DNA from: Apostichopus japonicus
Lineage: Eukaryota > Echinodermata > Holothuroidea > Aspidochirotida > Stichopodidae
DNA: 64,000 nucleotides
Direction: 5' to 3'
Assembly (NCBI RefSeq): GCF_037975245.1
Contig: NC_092561.1
Span: 18,468,508 to 18,532,507, forward strand
Positions 36,001-48,000 of the stretch are shown here, one piece after another (the first letter of the stretch is position 1; the number at the start of each line of letters is the position of its first letter). The position numbers and the translations under genes were made by a program. The notes beneath the pieces were generated by a model that saw only the letters and a program-made list of their open reading frames with translations, did not search any database and was not told the DNA's origin.

Positions 36001-39000
36001 CATTTTTGGCTCACAGTCTTTTTGGTTTTGGAACGACTGGGAGCCATTTTTCTTGTTAACAAGTGGCACAAATGCACATTTTACTTAATGCAACTCTTCT
36101 TATGTAAAACAGACTCTCATGTGTCCTTTTGTATGTACCAAACCACCTCTGGGGTTTTGCAGGAAGAAAAGGAAGAGATTTACTACAAATTTCCAAAGTA
36201 AAAAAATATTGACATCCTACCAAGAAACCATGTACCGTAACTATTTATGTTTATGTAGCAAATGGCCTAACCGCTTGATTGTGTATGAAATCCATGTTAC
36301 CTGGTAATGCACTAAGAAAAGTTACTCAAAATATCCATCTTAAAAAGCATCTCAGAAAAATCATCCATCTTCAATCTTCACCAAAATGTATATTTTAATT
36401 ACCTATTCCTTACATTCCGTCATTATTTTGTACTTATGTTCAGTTTTATTCCGTTTATGAAGAAATAAACATGTAACGAACTTGATGTTAAACATCCTTG
36501 TTCGTTACTCCATTCAAGTTCAATTAGAAAATGTAAGCTTAGGCCAATCAAACTGCATCATCGTAACTTGTCTAGAATTAAAGTAGAACAATACCAGATT
36601 GATTTAAAGAAATCACAACGACTAAACCCTTCTCCAATACTGTTTTTTAACATGAAAAATTTGCATTTACTCATGCATCATTAATTTGAGCTAAATTACA
36701 AGCCATATTTCGAGGCCTGTTCTAAATGTTACAACCTAACGTTAGGCCTACTGTAATTAACGCGACGGCTAGGGATCCGACTCCGTTGCATTTTTGCCGT
36801 ACCACTATAAATTATTTCTTAAGGGCATTGCAGCAAACCTGAGTTTTCTTTTTAAGTTGTTGGTTTCCTAATAGATTAAGTTGCTTGAAATCGATCGATT
36901 AACGTTCGCAAATTTTTGCGTTTAAACGATCATGTGCTGTATTTTCTACAAGGTCACGCACAGCCCTGCCCTAAAGAAGTAGGCCTAGTACTGCAAGTGT
37001 TAGCCTAGGCTTCTTACTGTAATACTAGTGTTACTGTAAAGCTATATGTAATTTCGTAAGACAGTTGACCAATCGTGCATAACTTACTGCAAATGTTACA
37101 CTACCGTAGACTAGCCTAGGTCTGGGAGCCAAAACACCAGGTAAAATACTTGTAATAAAACCTCAGAAACTTTTAACAAATCTTAATTTGCAATAATATG
37201 AATAGAAAAAATTATTACCTCAGACATTATTGATCACGAAAGGGACTCGGTACGCCATAATAATGCAAATTGAATTGTTGTTGATCTTATGACAAAGGCT
37301 CCTTGTTGCATGAACAGGCACTCGTAACGTTATGTAGGTGTATAGTATATAAACACGTGTTTATATAATATACACCTACATAACGTTACGAGTGCCTGTG
37401 GTTGCATGTAGCATATCAGCGGTTACGAATTGTCTACTTCGGCTTCGCTACGCAAAAAAGAATGTTTCAACTCAAGTGTGCCGTGTGCCCAACCCTAAAA
37501 GGAATGGACACCCTTGGGAGTCGATGTTGCATGAAAAAAAAAATGAAGGGGTGCCTCCGGTCGATCCTCCCATTGAAAACATGTAATTAGAACCGTCCAT
37601 CTGGCGTCAGATTTAAGTCGGAAGTAGGAGTTTTTTTTTTAAATAGTCTGTTCCACCTCGGATGAACCGACACTCGACCTTTATCCGCAGTGGCGTAGGG
37701 AGGTACTTTTGAGTGGGGGGGGGGGGGCTGAAGACTGATGGCCAGCCTGGGGGAGGGGTCTAAGGAAATTTTTTGCATTTCCAGGTGGCCTCAGATGCAA
37801 TTTGGTGCAATATAGCACACTTCAACACCCACTCCATTTTGTAAACTTAATTTTGTATTTTCACCTGGCCTTAGATGCAATTTGGTGCTCCAAATGAGAT
37901 TTTTTTTCTCATTTGGAAATGAAAAAGGGGTTTTATGACTTGCGAACAGGGGGGGGGCGGAATAATACTTCCGCCCCTCCACATTTTTCACTGGGGGGCT
38001 GGCACCCCCCAGCCCCCCCCCCCCCGGTTCCTACACCCTTGTTTATCCGTCTAGTAGGACCATAATCTGACGAATTCATCACATTCAAAGAAACTTTTTG
38101 AGAAGGGAATGGGTTAAAAAGAGTTAAAGGTATGCTCTATATTGGACCCAAATAAGCCAGATTTCCAAATATACATCACCTTAATTTGGTCCAAATTAAT
38201 TCTTCAACTGTTTATCACCCCCTTGGAGGAAGTTTACCTCATTGGGACTTTCGGTCATCTTGTGTGCATGCATGTTCATTAAGAACGTCTGAGAACAATT
38301 TTGAAAGTACAGACCTCCATGCAGGAAATTACTTTTTGAAAACTTCTAGCAATTAAAGCTTGCCATCATTTGGGGCATATACAGACTACCTTTAAGTCTA
38401 CTCAATTACACACAGTTTTGACATGTTTGCTTCATTTTTTTTAATTCTACGGACTGTATATTCTGTTTTTTTTTCCTTGCAGAGTACATGCGATCAGCAT
38501 TAAAGAAATATAACTGGACGCCCATAGACGAGAAGGACATAAACCGAAAATTTACTTGTCAAATTACTAATGCCCGGAGGGATCTGAAAATTTTGAAATA
38601 GACTTAATTGACAATTTAAAATCATCATAATCATATATCCTGTTCATGTCGGCTGTTTCTATCTTCTTTTTATTGTTGCAATTTGGCTGTTTTGTATTTT
38701 TTTGACGGAGATGCAATTTTTAAACTCTTTCACAACTTTTTTTTCTATTACGTATGCTGATGCCTAAAATTAGCTCTGCACTTCAGAGAAAACGTATGCA
38801 AATTTAAGGAACATCCCTCTATCGTCCATTTACTTGAAATCATAATGGTAGTCTGACAATTTGGCTATATGCTATAATTGACTATATTATAATAGCTGGT
38901 GTGAATTTTGGGCAGATTCATCTTGATGCATGCAGGTTCATACAGGAAGTAAATATGCATTACACATTCAGGACAATATTATCCATTGCTTTTGTAAATA

Positions 39001-42000
39001 AAATTTTCCTTCTACCCGTCCTATACAACAAACCATGCAGGACTGATATATCTATAGGCTACTCAATGCATTTTCTTATTGTATTGAAGTTACAGTATGT
39101 GTGATGCGGATTTCACGTAAGATCTATTAATAGGATAATTTGGAACGCTAGTTTTATGGAGCATGGTTTAACGTTGCTCATAATGGATTCGCTTCTGGTG
39201 TGATACAAATAAAACATGGCATACAGAAGGTAAGGTAAGTTTGGTATAAGGGAGAAAAGTAAGCCTAAAGTAGAAAAGAAATGACAGAATTCTTTTTATT
39301 CAGGAGAAGACATGTTTGATTTTCATGTCGAAAATTTCAGTCTTGTCTTGACTGCATTTTAGGACCTACACTAACTTTATGCCAAGAATGTGATAGCTGT
39401 GCACTATATCCAGTAGCCCGTAAGTAATGTGTTAGTTTAGTTTAGTAGAAAAAAGGAGCAGGAGGGACAATCACGGCCCTATCAAGGACCCTATGGAGGG
39501 AGGGGGAAAAAACCGAAGACACTAAAAGTCATACCCGATTACAATGCTTAAAGTACTTGTCCAAAGCATTCTTAAACCCATTCACACTACTAGCAAGTAG
39601 CTGACTGCATGGACCCACATTCCCCTAAAAGGCTATATTAATAAAACACTGCAGTGAGCTAGCTGCTAGCTCATTCCAACTGTTGTGTTTGTGATTTCAT
39701 GTCAATATTATATTATAGGAATTTCTGTAATGTATGTCATACACTGATAAACTCTTTGGTTTTCAAATTTCATTCACAATTGTTTCTCAATAATGATGAT
39801 TAAGATTTTGTTGAATTAAAGTGTTCTTCTTACAGAAATAATATAAATCGTTTCTTCATCATTTCATGTGTGGGGTGAAGAGGCATTCATGAATGCATGG
39901 GACGGATAGATTCCTAGTAAAGTCATTCAAGCGATTGCTACGGGTTGGGAGGGGGGCCGGAGAATTGGAAGGGACCTATACAAAATAGCTGTCAAACCAA
40001 ATAATGTGAGGTGCATACAACTAATTTGCTTCATGATATAATTAAGCTAAAGAAGGTAATTTAAGGTTGTTTTAAGTCAATTTAATCGCAAGGTTAAACC
40101 CTACAGTGTTGGGTGGGAAGCGTATATGTACGGTCGAGTCAATCATGAGGAAAACTGAAATGCCTTCACTATAAATCTTCAAAACAATTTCATCAATTTA
40201 AGGCTTCACAGTGAATACCAATATGCAAATTTAAGCCATCAAAGCCTATGCACTTTTTTTGGCTAGATCTGATGCAGCCATACACCGAAGCCTTAGTGAA
40301 GGCATTCTTGGGGCAAATATAAGCCATCATTTATAAGCATTCGAAGCTTTAATGAAGCCTTAATGAAGCCTTCATTTTAGGCTTCAGGGCAAATTTATGC
40401 TAGCATTAAGGCTGCAGAGCGAATGCCTATTTAAAGCTTCAAAGTGAATACTTATATGCAAATTTAAGCCATCGAAGCCTTAGCTAATTTAAATTTTTCG
40501 GCTCTGGTGCAGCCTTAGCGAAGCCTTAGCGAAGCCTTAGCGAAGGCATTCTTGGGGCAAATATAAGCCATCATTTATAAGCATTCGAAGCTTTAATGAA
40601 GCCTTAATGAATGCATTCATGTTTGGTAAGGGTATTGACCGTAGCTGTATGTATTGACTGCACACTAGTGTCTTATCACCGACGACGGTAGCAAGCTGTG
40701 TCTACAGGTATTTTGTAGGATCGATGGTGGTGTCTAACATTTCTGTTACACCTCATTCGAAACTAGGTCAGAATACCAGCATGAGACGTTTCTTTGTGCG
40801 CGAGTCTTCACACCCTTTCACAAACTAAGGTTATTGTTGAATATTAGTCCCACTTATTAGCTTGGTGGACTGGTGGTAATCTGGTGGAGACCAGGGTGGG
40901 AATTTTACGGTACGCCGGTACGCTAGCGTACTGGAATGAAAATATGGCTTACCAAAATAAGAAAATCAAATAGGCCTAGTACCACACACCCTTGTAATGA
41001 GCGTACCAAAAATTCTGACCGTAAGTGACTGCATCGGACTGTAGTAGGCTTATCTGCAATCTGTTTCTAAGTTACGGAGGATTAATTTGTCGCGCAATTA
41101 GCAAAAAGCACCAACGAACTGGCCGCACACAGCTGGCTGCTAGCTCGGCGATCGTGCCTTGACCGTCACATACCTACGACTAACTGTGTATGCATCGCAA
41201 TTTATTCCAACTTCACACATGAACTACGCAATTGCCGACGGCAATTGCGTAGTTCATACTGTACATGTGCTCAGAATTTTCCCAGGTACCCTGCCAAACA
41301 ACTGTGCGCTCATCCCCTGTCTAACACCTGTTTGTTAACATTTTTGGCACATTTCCAAGAAACGTTTCATGGAGTATTCCCCATGATACACGAGGCACAG
41401 TTCATACACGCAGCACAAGATATCAAGTAATGGCCATCTTTATGAAAGTAAACCTTGTAATAAAATATGTTTTAGGCCACACGGCATGATTAACTAATGC
41501 TTAAAATTATTTCTATGTTCTTGTAGAAAACGTCAAGTTCACAAAATACAAATAGTTGTGTTTTTGTAGTTACGTGAGATTCGTAACAGACGAGGTGGTT
41601 AGGCTATTTGCTATTCACTTAACTATAGTAGGACATTATTTTTTCCGTATTTTTGGAAACTCTAGAAAATACTTTCTTTTCCCCCCGCTTAACACCAGAT
41701 GTGGTCTTACAGTACAGGTTATTCATAAATGGGTGTACTACTGTAGAGCCTTGTTTACATGACATTAGTTGCATGTAGCACGATATGCCAGTTTTGCGTG
41801 AAGTTTTCGAAAGTGTTTTGCTGGATCTTCCGTAAAATTTTAAAGGACCGAACTTACTTTTTGTACACAGTTGGTAATTTCTCTACTGATTTTCAGAGTT
41901 TTTTTTTACAATCTCCAGTCGATTCATTTCCTTTGATCATGTATTTGAATAACTAATACCGGAGTATTCAACCAGGTACTGTCTGGTGGGAGAGTTCAAC

Positions 42001-45000
42001 GTGATGGACAGGGATTGTAATTATTTCGATCGAACATGCATTGACTGGATTATCTGCGCCGCCGCTGTCGGCTTGATATAAAGTACACTTGTGCCGCGAA
42101 TCAGGAAGTTTTCACAAAAAGAAAACAGCGTTCAGGTCATTGTGCTGTGCTTACCGATTCATGAATTGTGCTTACCAACTAAGAAATCTTGGCTCATGTT
42201 GGTAAGCACATTTCATCAAAAAATGAAAATATGCTTACCAACTTTTTTTGCCAAATTCCCACCCTGGTGGAGACGTGGACTAAAATGCAACAACTTATAA
42301 TGTAGCTATTAGACTCTCCCGCTGGACACAGTGTTCCAACTTTCGACCAAAGAAATATGGATTGTAACCCTAGAACTAGGAGGCAGGTGTACACACAGTA
42401 CCTGTTGTACCCATTCCTGCTCTGGTCACCACCATTTTACATCCCAATCCGATGGACAAGAGTGTCGCCTGCACTATCTGACCACTTTTTTCCAAATACT
42501 GAGGTCTGAGGTGAAGGTACAGTACCTCATTCATTGTCAGAGCAATGCAATGTTCATGGTGTCCGAGGAAGTCGTTTCAAAACCCCCTTATACCACATTC
42601 ATGGTAGACTGCGCTTAATGTTAACACCAGTTGCACAACAGCAGGTTTAGATTAGGTTTTGAACTTTATTATATTTACTGAGGATGGAATGGTTTATTTT
42701 AAGCAGATCTGTCAAAGTGAAGTGTCAATTTCAGTATTAACTTCAGCTAACATAGTGTAATTAACATCAATTAATTTACCTGTACATATTTAGCATAAAT
42801 TTACATCAAAACTTGCCCCCGTAGCACTGCACCAGTTTAAGCACCACATCACGCTACAAATTTCTTTCTCTCACGATTTTTTCACCTTCAATTGTTACAC
42901 TAGAACTTGCAGAGTTCAGACTATCCATTTTTTGATCACTAGTAGTGTCTTAGAAATATTTTTGTGTGTTTTGTATGAACTGACGAGGTACAAATTTATC
43001 TTTTGTTTCTTATACAGGTCACAGCTATACACCCTAAGAGGATGCTGGCATTTTTGAATCATTTCATTATCCATACCACAAGATTCCTTAACAAGTTTTC
43101 TTGTGTCTGTGAACAGGTAATATTTTGATTGTCATTTTTCTATGAACTGTATCACTAGGTTTGTTAGCCCATTGTTTGCAAGTTTGTCATGGTAACCTTT
43201 GTAAATCATTGAAAATAGCATAAATAATTTTACTTTAGAAATGCTTTTTTCAGACAAACTGGTAGCAGACGAAATCATAAGAGGATGGTAATTCCATAAC
43301 ACAGGTTAGGGAGTATCCAACGTACAATCAATTTCAAACAAAATACCTCAGAACAAATGTTGTTCAACATAACAATTAGATATCCAGTTTCTCTTTAACT
43401 AATTACTGTAGCAGTCTTAGCCTGACCTTTTCCTCTTGGTTCCTGTGCAGCAAAACTGCTATACATATTTGGATTCGTATGGTACTGTAGCAACTTCATG
43501 ATCCTGTATAGCATTTTGTGATGCAACACTGGATAAAGTACTCACAGGGCTTGCTAAATTTGCTATAAAAGGTTAAAAGCCCCAATCAATAAACTTCATA
43601 CAAATGTTTGAGACACAGGACAAAGTTGTCAATTTACATTTAATATTTATGATGATCACAAAAATGAGCTATGCAGTCACGTTTGATATTATCCACGGGC
43701 CACACAGTAAAGGCTGTTTTAGTCATCCCTGCAGTGTAATAAAAACAGGAATTTGTTCAATGACAGTATGCAGTGGTTGTGTATAGAATGATTTACTTTG
43801 GAGGAGAGATAATCTTTCTTATTGTGCAATCCATGAAATTAAAACATGCTCTTTGGTTTCAAAGCCCTTATTTTGCTAAATTCTGAAGAAGAACAAAATA
43901 TTCTAACAAGGAATGAAATTACAAAGTGACTGTGTGATTTAGATGTTACTTAAAGTGTGTAATAGTCTTGGGCAATGATATTAACTTACCTAAAACAATT
44001 TTTTTAATGTTGAATATTACAGTAAGTATATTGTTCAGTATCACAACTGAAGACCAGCTGTTGTGAAAGGTAGCACAGAGCAACTTGTTATTCCCAATTT
44101 CTCTTTTACACAAGATTATGGATTCTTTTGATTTTAATAATAATTATTTCACATAATTATTTCACTTGTCTTTTAGAAATTACTGGATTTGAATCATAGG
44201 ATACAGAAGCTGGAAGTGACAATGAACATTTTAGAAGCCAAGGTACTGTAGAGATTACATTATACGATTTTCTGAAATACTTTGTCTTCTTTGAAAAGAC
44301 ACATTATTCAAATGATATATATGGGCTTATAATTAGGGGTTAACTTATTACTGCCTAAAATAAGTAATTTTGATGAGCGCAACACTCCACGTCATAGCTT
44401 GTACATATTTAGTAAGTTTCCCAGATGTGTATATCTAAGGTGCATATCTTGGAAACAAAAGGAACTTTTCGAAAATTTTCAACAGATATTGAATGAGATT
44501 ATCACCCGCAACAAATGTATTGAATATGGGACAGGTTGGCTGGGTGTCCGTAGTACATTAACTGGTAGGTAGGGAAAAAGGTACAAAATTTTAATCCAAC
44601 CCACAAGATCCAGTCGTTCCTACCTTTCATTTAGATTAAATCAATCTTGGTCATTGTTGAATAATTCGCCAATTTCTTTTTTTTTGGGGGGGGAGGAAAT
44701 TTTTTGGGGGAGGTGGGGGGGAGGGGGAGCGAGGGGAGATATTTTAAGTTCAAGCCAACATTTACCTGCTAGTAAAAGAAATCGCAGTAATGTCATCATA
44801 CAGAAACTGACTGAACACTGTTGATTCTATAAAGTTTCGACAAGGATTGAGGATTTGGAGTACTAGAAAATATGCTAGCAATTTGGAGAGGCATTCATTA
44901 CATGGTATCATTCATAGTTAAATTCTATTTAGCAATAGCCCCATCTACTGGGTACTTTATAAATGCCTTGCTTAGCATAATCATATGACTTCCCAAACTC

Positions 45001-48000
45001 TACAGCCCACCCCACCCCACCCCCTCCATCCCCTGTGGGAATAACTATCAACCTGTGCCAACTGCCATATTTTGTGATCCTGAGTCATGTTGAGTTACTA
45101 TGTTAAGCAGGATATAGGCCCCTCATGTTTATCAACCAAAGTAGCATACATCAAGTAATTTACTAACAGTTTAGTGTAATATGTGTAACTGTGTAAAAAA
45201 AAATGCCAGGTAGGTAATACACCCAGGTCTCATGTGGAATGTCAATTTTCTTACAACTTTCATAGCTTGAGGTACTCACTTGTTTGAGCTTTTGATCACC
45301 CAAAAAAAAGGTACCTTTAGGAGGCCAAAGGGACACTGTAAAGGTTGCTTCCGGTCAATAGGGCTGACATGTTGCTTCAATAATTTAAATATTGAGGGCT
45401 CCTCTGGAAAGCAGTACTTCTGCATTGAGCAGGACTACCCTCATTAAAGATGAAAATAATAAAAAGTAAATAAAAAAAATAGGTTGCAAATTAATGATAA
45501 TTCTCTCACAATTCAGCTTGCCTCCATACCTGGTCTTGAAAACGTTACAGTTGAGCAAGCTACACCACAGCAGCCTCCAGCAACAAATCTTCCTGCGGTC
45601 ACAGCTGGAGACGACCAGGTAAAGATATCGGTTGCACTGTAACTTTGCTTTTAAAGCAATTCACCAACTTAAAGCCAGGCTTTGTATGTTTAATGAACGA
45701 ACGAACAAAAGTTTGATCAGTTTGAAAGATTAATAAATCTATCTCCCATAAGTCAGTAGGTAGTCTTTTTTGAAGCCATAGCATATTTTTAATTATGAAG
45801 CATTGGTCTGCTCCAAAAGTGAATACATGGATTATGATCTTTCTCTTATTAGTAATGAAGGCATTTTTAAATAGATCATTCATGTTGCATTTTTGTTTTT
45901 CTTTTGTTTTTTCGTTTTTAATTGAAAGAAAAAGATACACATGTGTTTTAGTAATAGTGCTGATGGAACATATTGCATATTAAGAACTGTACAATGCTGT
46001 CACCAGAAAGTATGGGCTGCAGGAATATATCAACCGATTTTATTTTCTTAATTTTATTTTTTTTTACTTTATTTAATATTTTCTGTTTTGTTATAATTTG
46101 TTTTATTTTCTTTACTTTTTTTAAAGTTTTTTTATTGATGAATTTTTTTTTTTTCTTATTTAATTTAATTTTTTAAAATTTATTTTTTGTTTTGTTTTGT
46201 TTATCTTATTTTATTTTATTTTATTAGGCTACCTCGGAAACAGAGCCAGCACTGCCAGAAGCCCCACCAACCCTGACAGTCTCTCAAGACCCAAGATACA
46301 TGAAATACTTCAAAATGATCAACATGGTAAGATGGCTGAATGCAATTATCGTCATGTCAGAGGCATATTAATATTAATATCAGGTTGGTACACATCCTGA
46401 ATTTGTTACGTAAGGCAGATGTATTGTTAGTTGAGACAAGACCTTTTCACACAACTTTACAGCAGTTAATCAATGATCATTTGTAACTTGTCACACCCAC
46501 CCATCAAAGGGTGCACAATTCAAAGAGTCACTCCTGTGGCACTACTGTGTGCCACATCAACGTGTTCCCTAGGGCACCTCCCCTAGGTGCAACCACAAAA
46601 GCGTCATACGCAACTGTAATTTATAAGTTACCTGCCAGGTCCCCATTTATACACCTGGGTGAAAAGAGGCAATATACACTGCCTTGCCCAAGGACACAAG
46701 GTAGGACAAAAACCTGCAATCTTTCGATCGCAAGTCCAGTACGTTAGCCATTTGAAGGCAGTGCCGTCAAAAGTATGTGCAGATTTATAGTGAAGGCAGG
46801 TATGGTAATGTCAGATGCTAACGTCATGGTACTGATCCTCAGTTTGGTATTAAGTGAAGTACTATGTTTGTGAATCCAAGATTTACTAGAATACTGGTAT
46901 TCATAATCAATATGGTGCAAAGTCATTAATTTGTCACACAGTGTCTTTAGTGTGTTACAAAGAACATAGATAAATTGTTGATGGAGATAAATTACAACTG
47001 CAGATTCTTAGTATAGGCAGATATTGTTATATCAGAAGCTTACATGACATTATTGATGCCCAGTTTCATATGTACAGTATTATGCACTATGATTGTGAAT
47101 GCAAGATTAATAAGATATCTATATTAATAAGAAATCTTAGTGATTGTAGCTATCTTAGTTTTTTTACTAAAGATCGAGGTGGTGTTATAGTATACATTCC
47201 CAGTGAAGGCTGAAGGCTTGCCTATAATGTCAGATGCTTATGCAACAATCGTGATGCTTAAGAAACGAATTCAAGATACTTGGGAGTCTGGGCTTACCGA
47301 GCTGATCATCATTCGATGTTTTGGTTTCAATTTTTGCCCAGTCTCAGCCGAATGGCCTATGTATTAGCTAAAGAAGAAGATTATTATGATTGTGAGTCCA
47401 CTTACTAAACGATAGTACCAATTGTTATTTGGACCATCCTGATCGAATGCATACTGATTGCTTGAACAATTCCTTTCTTTATCGACTTATAGGGCGTACC
47501 TATAGAACCACTGAGGAACAAAGTATTGATGGACGGACTGGATCCAAATTTATTATTGTAAGTACTTAAGTAACAATTACCGAGCTTGTATGCAAATTAC
47601 AAGTTTCTTCTTTCCTGACCACTATGTAATACAAAATGAGGAGAAACCTTGATGGATGTCTGCGCATTCCATGTCAAATCAGATTAAAAGATATGAAATA
47701 CTGCCATCATTAGGAATTTTCCAGCTTATGAATCTCATCTCACATTGGTATGAGCTTAAACTACTGAGAACTTATGTTCAGTACTACAATGTGTAAAAGT
47801 AAGTTGGCCTGACGTTTCGATCCTAGCAGGATCTTCTACAAAGGCTAAATGACAAGTGACAGTAACAGAAGGGACACTTTTACACATTACTTTTACACAT
47901 TCTCCTACACAGGCTCCCTAGTGGAGAAGCAGTTTGCTAACAGTTTTATTTTAATTTCTTTTATTTAGTATTACAGACAGGCTTATATACTATATATCAT

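Larger units (their letters stand above)
22002..40632. mobile_element. Candidate 18.6-kb DNA transposon with transposase and BEN-domain genes
   Basis: The ends are perfect 16-bp inverted repeats, CCCTTACCAAACATGA at 22,002-22,017 and its complement at 40,617-40,632. Both are flanked by TA, which could be a 2-bp target duplication or the outermost TIR bases. Inside each TIR lies a subterminal array of GAAGCCTTAA/TTAAGGCTTC-like words. A second block, GAATGC(C/A)TTCATTAAGGCTTC, is shared in inverted orientation. Between the arrays are a TNP2-like transposase gene (minus) and a BEN-domain gene (plus), transcribed divergently. The whole sits in WASHC3 intron 1. Subterminal repeat arrays and a TNP2-type transposase are hallmarks of EnSpm/CACTA elements, but the ends do not read CACTA. 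Chance alone could give a 16-bp inverted match in 64 kb, so the argument rests on the match plus the matching arrays plus the genes. Confidence 0.78.

Noticed and set aside
24303-38601. Transposase and BEN genes as ordinary neighbouring host genes
   Set aside because: The shared terminal inverted repeats and subterminal arrays around both, and their position inside another gene's intron, fit a single mobile unit better. It is kept as the main alternative.
42459-42700. Alternative first exon of WASHC3 just upstream of exon 2 (for example EDGMVYF near 42,680)
   Set aside because: It does not resemble the family N-terminus. The true exon with MDADGLPLVGPGVDLSK is at 21,036.
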